Positions 23,728-32,448 of a DNA stretch of 32,477 nucleotides are shown here, in pieces. Position numbers and translations under genes: made by a program. Source of the DNA: Candidatus Cloacimonadales bacterium (GTDB taxonomy: Bacteria; Cloacimonadota; Cloacimonadia; Cloacimonadales; TCS61). Location: NCBI GenBank assembly GCA_030656075.1, contig JAUSOT010000133.1, forward strand, positions 1-32,477, given 5' to 3'. The notes beneath the pieces are model-generated. The model was not told the origin of the DNA, searched no databases, and was given only the letters and a program-made list of their open reading frames with translations. Positions within the stretch are counted from its first letter, which is position 1, and every line of letters begins with the position of its first letter.

Positions 23728-23757
23728 TTGACAAATATATAGCTCAAAACATTTTAT
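23728..23757 (+). promoter_or_regulatory. Candidate promoter for the sigma-54 activator gene
   Basis: TTGACA (23728-23733) stands after TTTACACA and CTTAG, as before mntA. A weak -10, TTTTAT, lies at 23752-23757 with an 18-bp spacer. No -24/-12 sigma-54 promoter (TGGC...TTGC) is apparent. Confidence 0.3.
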
Positions 23758-23824
23758 TTTTCCTGATTTTATTGGTAAAGGGGTTGTTTATGGTTTACCG
23801 GAATTTGCGGAAGAGGAGTAAACT

Positions 23825-26800
23825 ATGGAAGATCGAATAGTTCAGATGCTCTCAAATTTTATCACTAATGACCAGACTTTAGTTCTCAATATTTATACCA
23901 AACTCCAGCACAAACAAAGCAAAATTATAGAGATTGTGGGCGAACCTGGTTCCGGAAAAACTTTTTTCTTCCGGCAACTGCTGGAGAAACTCAGTATGGA
24001 AAATAAGGAAGCAGAGTATTGTATTCCGCAGCTTTTTCGTTTCAATCAGTTTGAAGAAATTGTACAGCTTACAACCGATATAAATAAAAGCGATTTTAAC
24101 GAACTTATTGCCGAAGCTGAAAAATTAGGGATTAAGCAGAAATATGATCTCTTCTATTTTCTCACCGAGAAAATGACTGAGAGAAAAATCTTGAAGCCCA
24201 AAACTATTATCCTTTATGAAACCTCCGGCCTCGATCAATACTCTTTGGATTTCATTCAATATCTGGTGCAATATTCCGAAGATGTTCCCATTCAATTTGT
24301 GCTTTTCACCTGTAGAAAAACTTTTTCTTTTTCCGAAAAGGTCATTATTCCCAAACCTACTCAGGAGAATCTGCAGAAAATATTATCAAACTTATTCCCG
24401 GACAGCAAAAATGATTATTATTCCGAAAGCGAAATCCTAGAAAATATTACGAAAGGAAACATGGCAACCATTAGCTATGTTTTATTTCATTCCATTAAAA
24501 GCGATAAAAAGAAAATTGATTTCTCCGCATTTCTGGATAAAAAACTCAGTATTAAGAACATAATTCGTAATAATATCGAAACTTTTAATGAAAAACAGCA
24601 AACGTTGTATTACACGATATTGTTGTTGGATACGTTTGCCTCGGATAGCACGTTAAAGAAAATTTTTGGACAGACTGCCTTTACAAAAGATTTGAATTTT
24701 CTTAAAAAACAGAGCATAATTTATATGCTGAACGGCAAATACCATTCCAAAAAAACGGTTTACGGAAAAGATTTTTTTGCCAAACTAAGTGCCAAAAAAC
24801 AGGATGAGATTTATCAGAACGTGTCTAAAGTATTAACTCCTGAACACCTTGATGATCTGCGGATCTCGATTAAAAAATATGATCCTGACACGATCCTGAG
24901 AATAGTGAATAGAATTTCAAAGCTGTTTGATTATGATGCAAATGTAAAACTTTATAAGCTTTTAATGGAAATGCAAATTTCTCTCCCTGAGCAGGCGGAT
25001 GCAATAAAAAATCTGGGGAAAGCTTATCATAACCTGGGAAAATATGACATTGCTTCCGAATATTATCGGCGCGCTTTACGAATTTGCGTGGAAAATAACC
25101 TGCCTCTGGATGAAATTGTGATGGAGCTGGCAAGGAGTTTGAAAAAAGTAGGTTCATCAGCTTACGCTCTGGAAATTATTAAAAAATACACTCCTGAACC
25201 GAAAGATAAAATTGTGGAATATCCTCTCCTTCTTCTAAAAATTGAAATATTGATGGATTTGGAAGAATTTGATGATGCCAAGGATCTGATCGATAAAGTT
25301 TATCGTATTGCCGATCAAAACAAAGATGAACAAACCCGTTATAACATTATGGCCGAATGTAGAAAATTAAGAGGAAAAATTTATTATTTTTTGAATGACT
25401 GGGTCAAAGCAGAATCCGAATTTAACGAATCAGAAAAATTTTATCTGAAAGTGAACAATCTCGAAGGTCTTTCTGCCATTTACAATAATCTCGGTGCTCT
25501 GGCCAGCTATCGGGGTGAAAGCAAAGTTGCCGAAACTTTGATGTTGAAAAGCCTGAATTTAGATAAACAAAGGTATAATCTTAATGGCGTTTCAGTTAGC
25601 TACAACAACATGGGCAGCATGTTCGAAGATACCAGTGATTATAAGAAATGTCTAAAATACTTTAATGAAGCCATCCGTATTCAAAAACTGCTGGGTGGCA
25701 GAACGGTAATTGCTAACTTGTACAACAATATTGGAATCACCTACATGAATAATGCCGAATATGACAAAGCAGAAGAATCTTATCGGTCGTCTTTGAAGAT
25801 CGGCATAGAATTCAATCTGTACATTATTGTTGTTTCCAGCTATAGTTCTCTGGGAGCCATGTATTTCCGGGCCGGTGATTTTACCAAGGCGATCGATTAT
25901 TATGAACGGGCCGTAAAAAAATCCAAAGAGCATAATCTGACTGAAGGATTGTGTCAAAATTATAACAATATAGGCGAGCTGTTTGAAAAACGGGGAGAAT
26001 ACAATCTTGCTTATGATTTTTATTTGAAATCCAAGGAACTTCTTCCCGTGATATCAAATGATTTTCTCAGAGCTGAGTTATTTGGAAACCTGGGTAGTGT
26101 GCTCACTCAACTGCATCAGTTCAAGGAAGCTTATGCCTATCTGGTGGAAAGCTCAGATTACTTCAAGAGTTTAGATGCCAAAGATAAAATTTTGGAAGGC
26201 GCTCAAAAACACGCCATCTTCTTTATCAGCACCAGGAATTTTGAAAGTGCAAATTACTATCTGGACCAGGCTTTGAAGTTAGCCGAAGAATTGGAAAACG
26301 AATTCCAGATCGGAAAATGCTATTACATCCGCGCTCTTATGGAAAAAGATGAAACCGATAAAGCCTTGGATCTATTGAAGAAAGCCAAAGAAAAATTTGT
26401 GAAAACCAACAACAATTTCGAACTCGCCATGGCAAATTTTGAGTATGCTGAATTGCTGCTTATAAAAGAAGATTGGGAACAGGCACTGCAAATTTTGAAT
26501 GATAATAAAAAAATCATTCAAAAATTTGAAGCGATAAAATTCCTGGAAAAAAATGATATCCTGATCCAGAAAATCAATACAAAATATGAAAAAGAACTGA
26601 AAGAATCTAAAGTTCAGGAATCGATGCTGAATAAATTTTACGAGATCACACAGCAGCTCAACGTTATTACCGATTTTGATATTCTGCTGGAAATAGCCTT
26701 GGATAAGTTAGTGGATTTTGCCGAAGCAGACAGCGGAATTTTCGCCCTTTATAATAACAAACAGTTAAAAGATTCATGGGATTATTTGTTATTGAATAAC

Positions 26801-28075
26801 TTCTCAAATCAGGATATTGACTTTCCGATCTTGATGGACCTGGTGCAGCAAACCTATAATGATGGAATTAGTCGGAATCATAAGCAACCGCATTTTGCTC
26901 CGCAATACAACAACATCATCACCTACCCGCTCACTGTGCGAAACGAGAAAAAGGGTGTGATCTGTCTTTTCACCAAAAGGGGAAATCACTACTTCACAGA
27001 GAAAACGTATAATCTCATCAGCGCTTTATGCAACCAGATAGTGGTGATAGTGGAAAATATTTCCTACGAAAAATTGCAGAAAGCTCACGAAATAATCAGA
27101 GAGGAACTGGCTGAATCAAGTACTTTCACCAATATCATAGGCAAAAGTGAAAAAATCCAGGAAATATTCCGTATGATCGAAAAGATCAAAAATGCCACCA
27201 CTACAGTTCTCCTGGAAGGTACCAGCGGAACCGGCAAGGAATTGATCGCCCGGGCTATTCATTACAACAGCAACCGGCGCAATAATAAATTCGTAGCTCA
27301 ATATTGCGGCGCTCTACCCGAAACTTTGCTGGAAAGCGAATTATTCGGACATATGAAAGGCTCATTCACCGGTGCCACTCACGATAAAAAAGGACTTTTC
27401 GAAATTGCGGACGGCGGTACTTTTTTCCTGGATGAAATCGCTGATATCAGCCTTTCTACCCAGGTTAAATTATTGCGTTTCCTGCAGGAAGGCGAAATCA
27501 AACGAGTTGGTTCTACCAATACACAACACGTTGATGTGCGAGTGATCTGCGCCACGAATGTTTCTCTGCGGGAAAAGGTGGAAAGAGGCGAATTCCGTCT
27601 TGATCTTTTTTATCGGCTGAATGTGATCCGCATCGAAGTGCCGCCCCTTAAAGAAAGGAAATCCGATATTCCGCTGCTGGCTGTGCATTTCCTGGATAAA
27701 TACTGCAGCAAAATGAACAAAAGCATCAACGGCATCACCGAAGAAGCGATGAAATACCTCATGAATTATGACTGGCCGGGTAATATCCGCCAATTGGAAA
27801 ATGAAATTGAAAGAGCTGTAACTTTATCGGAAGGTGAATCATCCATTCGTTCATCTGAGCTTTCGGAAGAAATTTTCCGCTTCCAGGAACACACCGAAAC
27901 CGTGAATTTATTGGAAAAGAGAAGCCTGAAAGATGCGGTGGAAAAGCTGGAAAAACAAATGATTATCAGCGTTTTGGATGAAACCGACTGGAACCAGACT
28001 CAGGCAGCCAAAAAGCTTGGTCTCAGCCGCCAGGGACTCATCAAAAAAATGCAGCGTTATAAATTGGAAAGATAG
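23825..28075 (+). CDS. Large sigma-54-dependent activator with N-terminal P-loop, TPR array and GAF domain
   Basis: A 1416-residue cytosolic regulator. Domains in order: an ATPase with P-loop GEPGSGKT (39-46), perhaps STAND-like; about eight TPR repeats (about 395-800) with many Y-N-N-x-G motifs; a helical linker; a GAF-like domain (about 945-1090); the sigma-54 AAA+ domain from 1101, with Walker A GTSGTGKE from G1132 and the sigma-contact loop GSFTGA (1179-1184, usually GAFTGA), then FFLDEIAD; and a Fis-type HTH at the end (WNQTQAAKKLGLSRQGLIKK). It would open promoters held by RpoN in response to a signal sensed by the N-terminal ATPase/TPR and GAF parts. GAGGAG precedes the ATG. There is no receiver domain, so control is not by a standard histidine kinase pair. 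Confidence 0.92.
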   Translation: MEDRIVQMLSNFITNDQTLVLNIYTKLQHKQSKIIEIVGEPGSGKTFFFRQLLEKLSMENKEAEYCIPQLFRFNQFEEIVQLTTDINKSDFNELIAEAEKLGIKQKYDLFYFLTEKMTERKILKPKTIILYETSGLDQYSLDFIQYLVQYSEDVPIQFVLFTCRKTFSFSEKVIIPKPTQENLQKILSNLFPDSKNDYYSESEILENITKGNMATISYVLFHSIKSDKKKIDFSAFLDKKLSIKNIIRNNIETFNEKQQTLYYTILLLDTFASDSTLKKIFGQTAFTKDLNFLKKQSIIYMLNGKYHSKKTVYGKDFFAKLSAKKQDEIYQNVSKVLTPEHLDDLRISIKKYDPDTILRIVNRISKLFDYDANVKLYKLLMEMQISLPEQADAIKNLGKAYHNLGKYDIASEYYRRALRICVENNLPLDEIVMELARSLKKVGSSAYALEIIKKYTPEPKDKIVEYPLLLLKIEILMDLEEFDDAKDLIDKVYRIADQNKDEQTRYNIMAECRKLRGKIYYFLNDWVKAESEFNESEKFYLKVNNLEGLSAIYNNLGALASYRGESKVAETLMLKSLNLDKQRYNLNGVSVSYNNMGSMFEDTSDYKKCLKYFNEAIRIQKLLGGRTVIANLYNNIGITYMNNAEYDKAEESYRSSLKIGIEFNLYIIVVSSYSSLGAMYFRAGDFTKAIDYYERAVKKSKEHNLTEGLCQNYNNIGELFEKRGEYNLAYDFYLKSKELLPVISNDFLRAELFGNLGSVLTQLHQFKEAYAYLVESSDYFKSLDAKDKILEGAQKHAIFFISTRNFESANYYLDQALKLAEELENEFQIGKCYYIRALMEKDETDKALDLLKKAKEKFVKTNNNFELAMANFEYAELLLIKEDWEQALQILNDNKKIIQKFEAIKFLEKNDILIQKINTKYEKELKESKVQESMLNKFYEITQQLNVITDFDILLEIALDKLVDFAEADSGIFALYNNKQLKDSWDYLLLNNFSNQDIDFPILMDLVQQTYNDGISRNHKQPHFAPQYNNIITYPLTVRNEKKGVICLFTKRGNHYFTEKTYNLISALCNQIVVIVENISYEKLQKAHEIIREELAESSTFTNIIGKSEKIQEIFRMIEKIKNATTTVLLEGTSGTGKELIARAIHYNSNRRNNKFVAQYCGALPETLLESELFGHMKGSFTGATHDKKGLFEIADGGTFFLDEIADISLSTQVKLLRFLQEGEIKRVGSTNTQHVDVRVICATNVSLREKVERGEFRLDLFYRLNVIRIEVPPLKERKSDIPLLAVHFLDKYCSKMNKSINGITEEAMKYLMNYDWPGNIRQLENEIERAVTLSEGESSIRSSELSEEIFRFQEHTETVNLLEKRSLKDAVEKLEKQMIISVLDETDWNQTQAAKKLGLSRQGLIKKMQRYKLER

Positions 28076-28084
28076 TGGAATGAA

Positions 28085-28138
28085 ACCTTAAGAATGGTCT
28101 CTACAGAGAAATGCTTTCGGATAGACCTTCGCAATGGT
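28085..28138 (+). repeat. Paired ACCTT-N3-AAYGGT motif, pair 2
   Basis: ACCTTAAGAATGGT (28085-28098) and ACCTTCGCAATGGT (28125-28138), starts 40 bp apart, right after the activator gene. AATGAATGAAC follows 13 bp later, as it does shortly after pair 3. Confidence 0.7.
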
Positions 28139-28196
28139 AAAAAAAATAGAAATGAATGAACGGTTTGTAAATTAGGAATAGCAAACCCCCTTAAAT

Positions 28197-28214
28197 TCCC
28201 CCTTCTCAGGGGGA
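28197..28214. repeat. Short C/G hairpin
   Basis: TCCCCCT (28197-28203) pairs with AGGGGGA (28208-28214) over a TCTC loop. There is no T-run, so a terminator role is not supported. Confidence 0.5.
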
Positions 28215-28244
28215 TAATATGGAAAAAGGAATTTATATAATATA

Positions 28245-31064
28245 GTGAAAGAATTATTCAATTTTGTCGCACTGGATATTGAAACTACCGGTTTCGATTT
28301 CGTCAAGGACGAAATCATTGAGATCGGGGCAGTTCGATATTATAAAGGCGAAGAAAAAGACAGCTTTTCCCTCTTTATCAAACCGACAAAACCGGTCCCG
28401 CGTTTCATCAAACAACTTACTCACATCACGGACGAGCAATTAGCCGGGGGAGAAAGCCTGGAAGATGCTTTGGTTAAACTGCTGGAATTTCTGAGCACCG
28501 ATCTGGTTTTGTGTCACAATACTTTCTTCGACATAAATTTTCTGAACACAAAATACGAATCAAAAGGCTTACCGAAACTTTCCAATCAGCATCTGGACAC
28601 ACTCGACTTGGCTCGTATGTATCTTCCCTTCATCCAAAATCACAAATTGGGAACGGTAGCGGAATATTTCCAGATCGATCTTTCCAATGCACACCGGGCT
28701 ATTTTTGATGCCAAAGCGACTGCTGAAATTTTACTGAAAATGCTGGAATTTATCGATGAGAACATTCCGCTCAAATTGAATCATCAATTATTGGAAATTG
28801 CCAATTCCACGCGTTCTTTGATCGGATTATCAATCTTTCTGGAAAAAATCGTTGAACATCAAAAAGTGAATGCCCTGCTTTCCAAACAGAAACCTAAAAT
28901 AGATTTTCACAACCGGAATTATATCGAACATATCCCGGAAAAAACTGAAGAAATTACCATTGATGAAGCCTTCCAAAAAGGCGGTTTATTCGACCGGCAA
29001 TATGACAAATATGAACTGCGGGAAGGCCAGATAGACATGGCTAAAGCCATCCTGGATAAATATGAACGCAGCGAATTCCTGCTGGTGGAAGCTGGAACCG
29101 GCGTCGGAAAATCGCTGGCTTATCTGGTGCCGTCCATCATGTTTTCCAATGCCAACGACAATAAAAAGATCATCATTTCCACCAATACCAAAAACCTGCA
29201 GGAACAGCTTTTCTACAAAGATCTGCCCACTGTCAGCAAAAGTATAAACCTGCCGTTCAAAGCTTCGCTTTTGAAGGGACGCCGCAATTATGCCTGCCAG
29301 AAAAAATGGCTGGAAGTTTCCATGGACAGGGATAGAATGCTGAACAGTTCGGAGATGCGTTCGATGCTCAATCTGGTCGTCTGGAAAGAATTTACCGAAA
29401 CCGGTGATATTTCGGAGAACAGTTCTTTCAATCCGAACCGGGATGCCAGCCTCTGGAAGAAACTTTCGGCTGATAATTTCATCTGCCGTAAAAGACGCTG
29501 CCCTCATTTCAAACAATGTTATTTGATGAATATCCGCACCAAAGCTGAAGAATCTAACCTGGTGATCATCAATCATCATCTGCTGCTGGCTGATCTCACA
29601 GCCGAAAATGCAGTTCTGGGAGAATATGAATATCTCATCGTGGATGAAGCGCACAATCTTCCGCAACTTGCCCAGATCGAATTAGGCATGTCGCTTTCCT
29701 ACCCGGAGGTAAATAATTTCTTCACCTCGCTTTTTTCAGCAAAAAAGAAGTTTCAATTCGGTGTGTTGGTAAACCTGAAAACGGCAGCTATCAAAAGCGA
29801 ATTCCCCGCTAAAACCGAATTTCTGGAAAAAATCGAAGAAGTCATCAAACTGATCAATGACAATAAAGATATGTTCGCCGATTTTTTCCGCAAAATTGCC
29901 GAAGTCGTCAAAAGTCAGGGAAATTATGGAAAACTGCGCATCAAAGACACCGGAGATCATGAATTTCTAACAAGCTACTTCAACAAGATCATCAATTTCT
30001 GGGAGGAATTTTCCCGTAGTTTCCTGCCGATATTTGAAATCTTGTCAAAAGTGAATAAGCAGCGTTTTGTCGATCACGGGCAGAACCTGGAAATGCTGGA
30101 AAGCATCCAACTCAGAATAGCTGAATATTACAACTCTTTGCTGCTGCTGTACAATCCCAACCTGAAGGAATTTGCTTATTGGATGGAAACGTTCCCAACC
30201 CAGGATGAAAAATATCCGGCGGGTGTTTTGTGTTATTGTCCGCTCAATGTGAACGAGATTTTCCAAAAGAAGCTGTATGAACGCATGAAATCGATCGTGT
30301 TCACTTCCGCTACGATTGCCATCCGTGACAAATTCAAATATTTCTCCAACCGCATGGGTCTCGATCTGCTGGAAGAGGGTTTTGTGCAGGAACTTGTTGT
30401 GCAGTCGCCTTTCGATTATCACAAACAGTCTATGGTTTTAGTCGCTGGTTTTTTGCCCGATCCGAAAGACAGATTTTTCAAAGCGCAGAGTTTGGAAGTG
30501 ATCCGCCAAAGTGTGGAAATTTCGCAGGCAGGAACGATGGTTCTCTTCACTGCCTACAAAAACTTGAATGAAGCGTATGATGAATTTGGTGATGAATTCT
30601 ATGCCAAAGATATTTTACTGCTCACGCAGGGTAAAGGAATGGGGCGTTCTGCCATGCTAAAAGAATTTCGCAAACAGCGCAATTCCGTGCTTTTGGGAAC
30701 GAACTCATTTTGGGAAGGTGTAGATGTTCCGGGTGAATCGCTGGAATTATTGATTTTGCATAAATTGCCCTTCCTGGTTCCTTCCGAGCCGATCGTGGAA
30801 GCCTACCTGGAAAAACTGGACGAAGAAGGAAAAGACAGCTTCATGCATTATATGCTGCCTAATGCGCTGCTCAAATACCGGCAGGGTTTTGGCCGGCTGA
30901 TCCGGCATAAAACTGATCGCGGAGTGGTGCTGGTGCTGGATAATCGTGTTCTTACCAAACGCTACGGCCAGTTCTTCATAGATACCGTTCCCGCCAGAAC
31001 GATCATCACTAAATCCGATCTGGAAATCTATGATTTTCTGGCAAAATGGTTCCATAAGATTTAA
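28245..31064 (+). CDS. dinG: DnaQ-type exonuclease fused to DinG-family Fe-S helicase
   Basis: A 939-residue fusion. Residues 1-170 are a 3'-5' exonuclease domain with D11-I-E13-T-T-G, NTFFDINFL and the H-R-A-I-F-D motif. The rest is an XPD/DinG superfamily 2 helicase with Walker A AGTGVGKS (283-290), DEAH at 467-470 and the late QGFGRLIRHKTDRG motif. Four cysteines, C351, C414, C419 and C425, sit where DinG and XPD hold a 4Fe-4S cluster. Firmicute DinG has the exonuclease domain but generally lacks these cysteines, so this protein combines both traits. It likely resolves R-loops or damaged structures in DNA repair. The start is GTG (28245); the exonuclease motif begins ten residues later, so no longer N-terminus is needed. 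Only a distant AAGGA is upstream. Confidence 0.92.
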   Translation: MKELFNFVALDIETTGFDFVKDEIIEIGAVRYYKGEEKDSFSLFIKPTKPVPRFIKQLTHITDEQLAGGESLEDALVKLLEFLSTDLVLCHNTFFDINFLNTKYESKGLPKLSNQHLDTLDLARMYLPFIQNHKLGTVAEYFQIDLSNAHRAIFDAKATAEILLKMLEFIDENIPLKLNHQLLEIANSTRSLIGLSIFLEKIVEHQKVNALLSKQKPKIDFHNRNYIEHIPEKTEEITIDEAFQKGGLFDRQYDKYELREGQIDMAKAILDKYERSEFLLVEAGTGVGKSLAYLVPSIMFSNANDNKKIIISTNTKNLQEQLFYKDLPTVSKSINLPFKASLLKGRRNYACQKKWLEVSMDRDRMLNSSEMRSMLNLVVWKEFTETGDISENSSFNPNRDASLWKKLSADNFICRKRRCPHFKQCYLMNIRTKAEESNLVIINHHLLLADLTAENAVLGEYEYLIVDEAHNLPQLAQIELGMSLSYPEVNNFFTSLFSAKKKFQFGVLVNLKTAAIKSEFPAKTEFLEKIEEVIKLINDNKDMFADFFRKIAEVVKSQGNYGKLRIKDTGDHEFLTSYFNKIINFWEEFSRSFLPIFEILSKVNKQRFVDHGQNLEMLESIQLRIAEYYNSLLLLYNPNLKEFAYWMETFPTQDEKYPAGVLCYCPLNVNEIFQKKLYERMKSIVFTSATIAIRDKFKYFSNRMGLDLLEEGFVQELVVQSPFDYHKQSMVLVAGFLPDPKDRFFKAQSLEVIRQSVEISQAGTMVLFTAYKNLNEAYDEFGDEFYAKDILLLTQGKGMGRSAMLKEFRKQRNSVLLGTNSFWEGVDVPGESLELLILHKLPFLVPSEPIVEAYLEKLDEEGKDSFMHYMLPNALLKYRQGFGRLIRHKTDRGVVLVLDNRVLTKRYGQFFIDTVPARTIITKSDLEIYDFLAKWFHKI

Positions 31065-31070
31065 AGTACC

Positions 31071-31113
31071 TCGACCTGCCAGGTTGAGCAATTTAGCAAG
31101 CTGGCAGCTTGCT
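31071..31113. repeat. Two short-loop hairpins after dinG
   Basis: TCGACCT (31071-31077) pairs with AGGTTGA (31081-31087, one G-T pair). AGCAAGCT (31095-31102) pairs perfectly with 31106-31113. Both have 3-nt loops. The 660-bp spacer 31065-31724 has no supportable gene and is largely repeats, listed separately. Confidence 0.7.
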
Positions 31114-31153
31114 CTACGAACCTTGCCGTCGCTTCTATCATTGCGGCTTTCAT

Positions 31154-31400
31154 TTGGCAATGTCAAGGTTGGCGATAGAAGAGAAGAATATGTGAATGTA
31201 AGTCTTTGCGAGTTTTCTGACAGCAGCTTCAGACGAAGCAATCATAATAGGAATTTACAGTTAAGATTGCTTCGAAAGAAATTAAGGAAGATTTTCCACA
31301 ATGACAGTTTGGGAAGATGTAAAAGAAATCTTGGCAGGATCAAGGCTACCTTGCCATCGCCTCTCTAAAGGAATCTTGCACTTGGCAATGTCAAGGTTGG
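31154..31400 (+). repeat. 19-bp exact direct repeat pair
   Basis: TTGGCAATGTCAAGGTTGG occurs at 31154-31172 and again at 31382-31400, same strand. Degenerate neighbours containing CCTTGCC and CCTTGGCAGG surround both. Confidence 0.7.
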
Positions 31401-31493
31401 AATTATGATTAGGAGTGAAAGAAACCTTGGCAGGGTCAAGCAGGAAGCTGCATCGAAAGAGCTCCTGACAAGGTTAATTACCATTTTTTTCTT

Positions 31494-31606
31494 GTTCCAA
31501 TGCTCTGCGTTGGGACAAGTGTTTCCCGCTCCTGCGGATAAATATTTTTTGATACACAGAGCGTAGAAGTCCGGTTCCAACGCAGAGCATTGGAACCAGT
31601 ATTTCC
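31494..31606. repeat. Two palindromic units with opposite cores
   Basis: Unit 1 (31494-31516) is GTTCCAA, core TGCTCTGCG, TTGGGAC. Unit 2 (31574-31596) is GTTCCAA, core CGCAGAGCA, TTGGAAC. The cores are exact reverse complements. Both units are followed by the same-strand tail AGTRTTTCC. The flanks form a 7-bp stem around the core. Confidence 0.8.
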
Positions 31607-31724
31607 TGGCAGGAAAAAACGAAGATAAGGTTGTGAAAAAAGCTATCCCAAAGGAAGATAAACATTGGCAGAATAATTCGATGTCTTTGCGAGCATTCTT
31701 TCAACGGCATCGAACGAAGCAATC

Positions 31725-32399
31725 ATGAAGAAGAAATTAATTCAAATCTACCAGACCTTACTTACCCATTTCGGACATCAAAACTGGTGGCCCGCTGAAA
31801 CAAAAGACGAGATCATCATCGGAGCAATTCTCACTCAGAGTATCAGTTGGCAGAACGTGGAAACCGCCATCCAAAACCTGAAGAGAGAAAATCTCTGCAG
31901 TCTGGAAGCGATCTATCATGCCAAAATTGAAACCATTGCTCCGCTCATCAGATCGACATTGTACTACAATCAAAAAGCTAAAAAGTTGAAGAATTTCACG
32001 GATATTCTTTTTGCTGAATTTGGCGGAAAGCTCACCAAAATGTTTTCGCTGGAATTGAAAGAATTGAGAGACAAACTTCTTAATATTGCTGGAATCGGAG
32101 AGGAAACAGCCGATTCGATATTGCTTTATGTCGGAGAGAAACCGATCTTCGTTGTCGATGCTTACACCAAACGGATTTTCACGAGATTTGGACTTATTGA
32201 AAACGACTTGGATTATCAGAAGGTTCAGGATTTTTTCATGGAAAATTTGCCTTCTGATGTCGCACTTTTCCAGGATTTTCATGCTCAGATCGTGCGGCTG
32301 GGAAAGGAATATTGCCGGAAACGAAATCTGAAATGTGGGGAATGTCCGGTAAACCTGAATTGTATATATTCACCTTCGGAACGGTCGATTCCCCTCTAA
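31725..32399 (+). CDS. Endonuclease III-family DNA glycosylase with 4Fe-4S cluster
   Basis: A 224-residue HhH-GPD protein for base excision repair. It shows WWPAETKDEIIIGAILTQSI near the N-terminus, the helix-hairpin-helix LLNIAGIGEETADSILLY, catalytic Asp D145 (FVVDAYTKR), and a C-terminal cluster motif C197-x6-C204-x2-C207-x5-C213. The lysine of bifunctional Nth enzymes (K120 in E. coli) is replaced by E127, so it should be a monofunctional glycosylase, closer to MagIII/MJ1434-type relatives than to true Nth. Alkylated bases are a likely substrate, by inference. The ATG lies at the end of a GAAGCAATCATG repeat with no Shine-Dalgarno sequence, and the last nine codons are formed by repeat sequence. 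Confidence 0.88.
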   Translation: MKKKLIQIYQTLLTHFGHQNWWPAETKDEIIIGAILTQSISWQNVETAIQNLKRENLCSLEAIYHAKIETIAPLIRSTLYYNQKAKKLKNFTDILFAEFGGKLTKMFSLELKELRDKLLNIAGIGEETADSILLYVGEKPIFVVDAYTKRIFTRFGLIENDLDYQKVQDFFMENLPSDVALFQDFHAQIVRLGKEYCRKRNLKCGECPVNLNCIYSPSERSIPL

Positions 32400-32448
32400 T
32401 AGAGGGGTACGGCTTTAGCCGGGGGGTGTGTAGAACCTTCCGAACGGT
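32372..32448 (+). repeat. Paired ACCTT-N3-AAYGGT motif, pair 3, with two hairpins
   Basis: ACCTTCGGAACGGT (32372-32385) lies inside the last codons of the glycosylase gene and ACCTTCCGAACGGT (32435-32448) lies beyond it. Between them CCCCTCT (32391-32397) pairs with 32401-32407, and CGGCT (32410-32414) with 32417-32421. The rest of the window to 32477 shows no gene. Confidence 0.75.

Noticed and set aside
28986-29666. Minus-strand open frame of 226 codons
   Set aside because: Antisense to the DinG helicase core, which has intact motifs on the plus strand.
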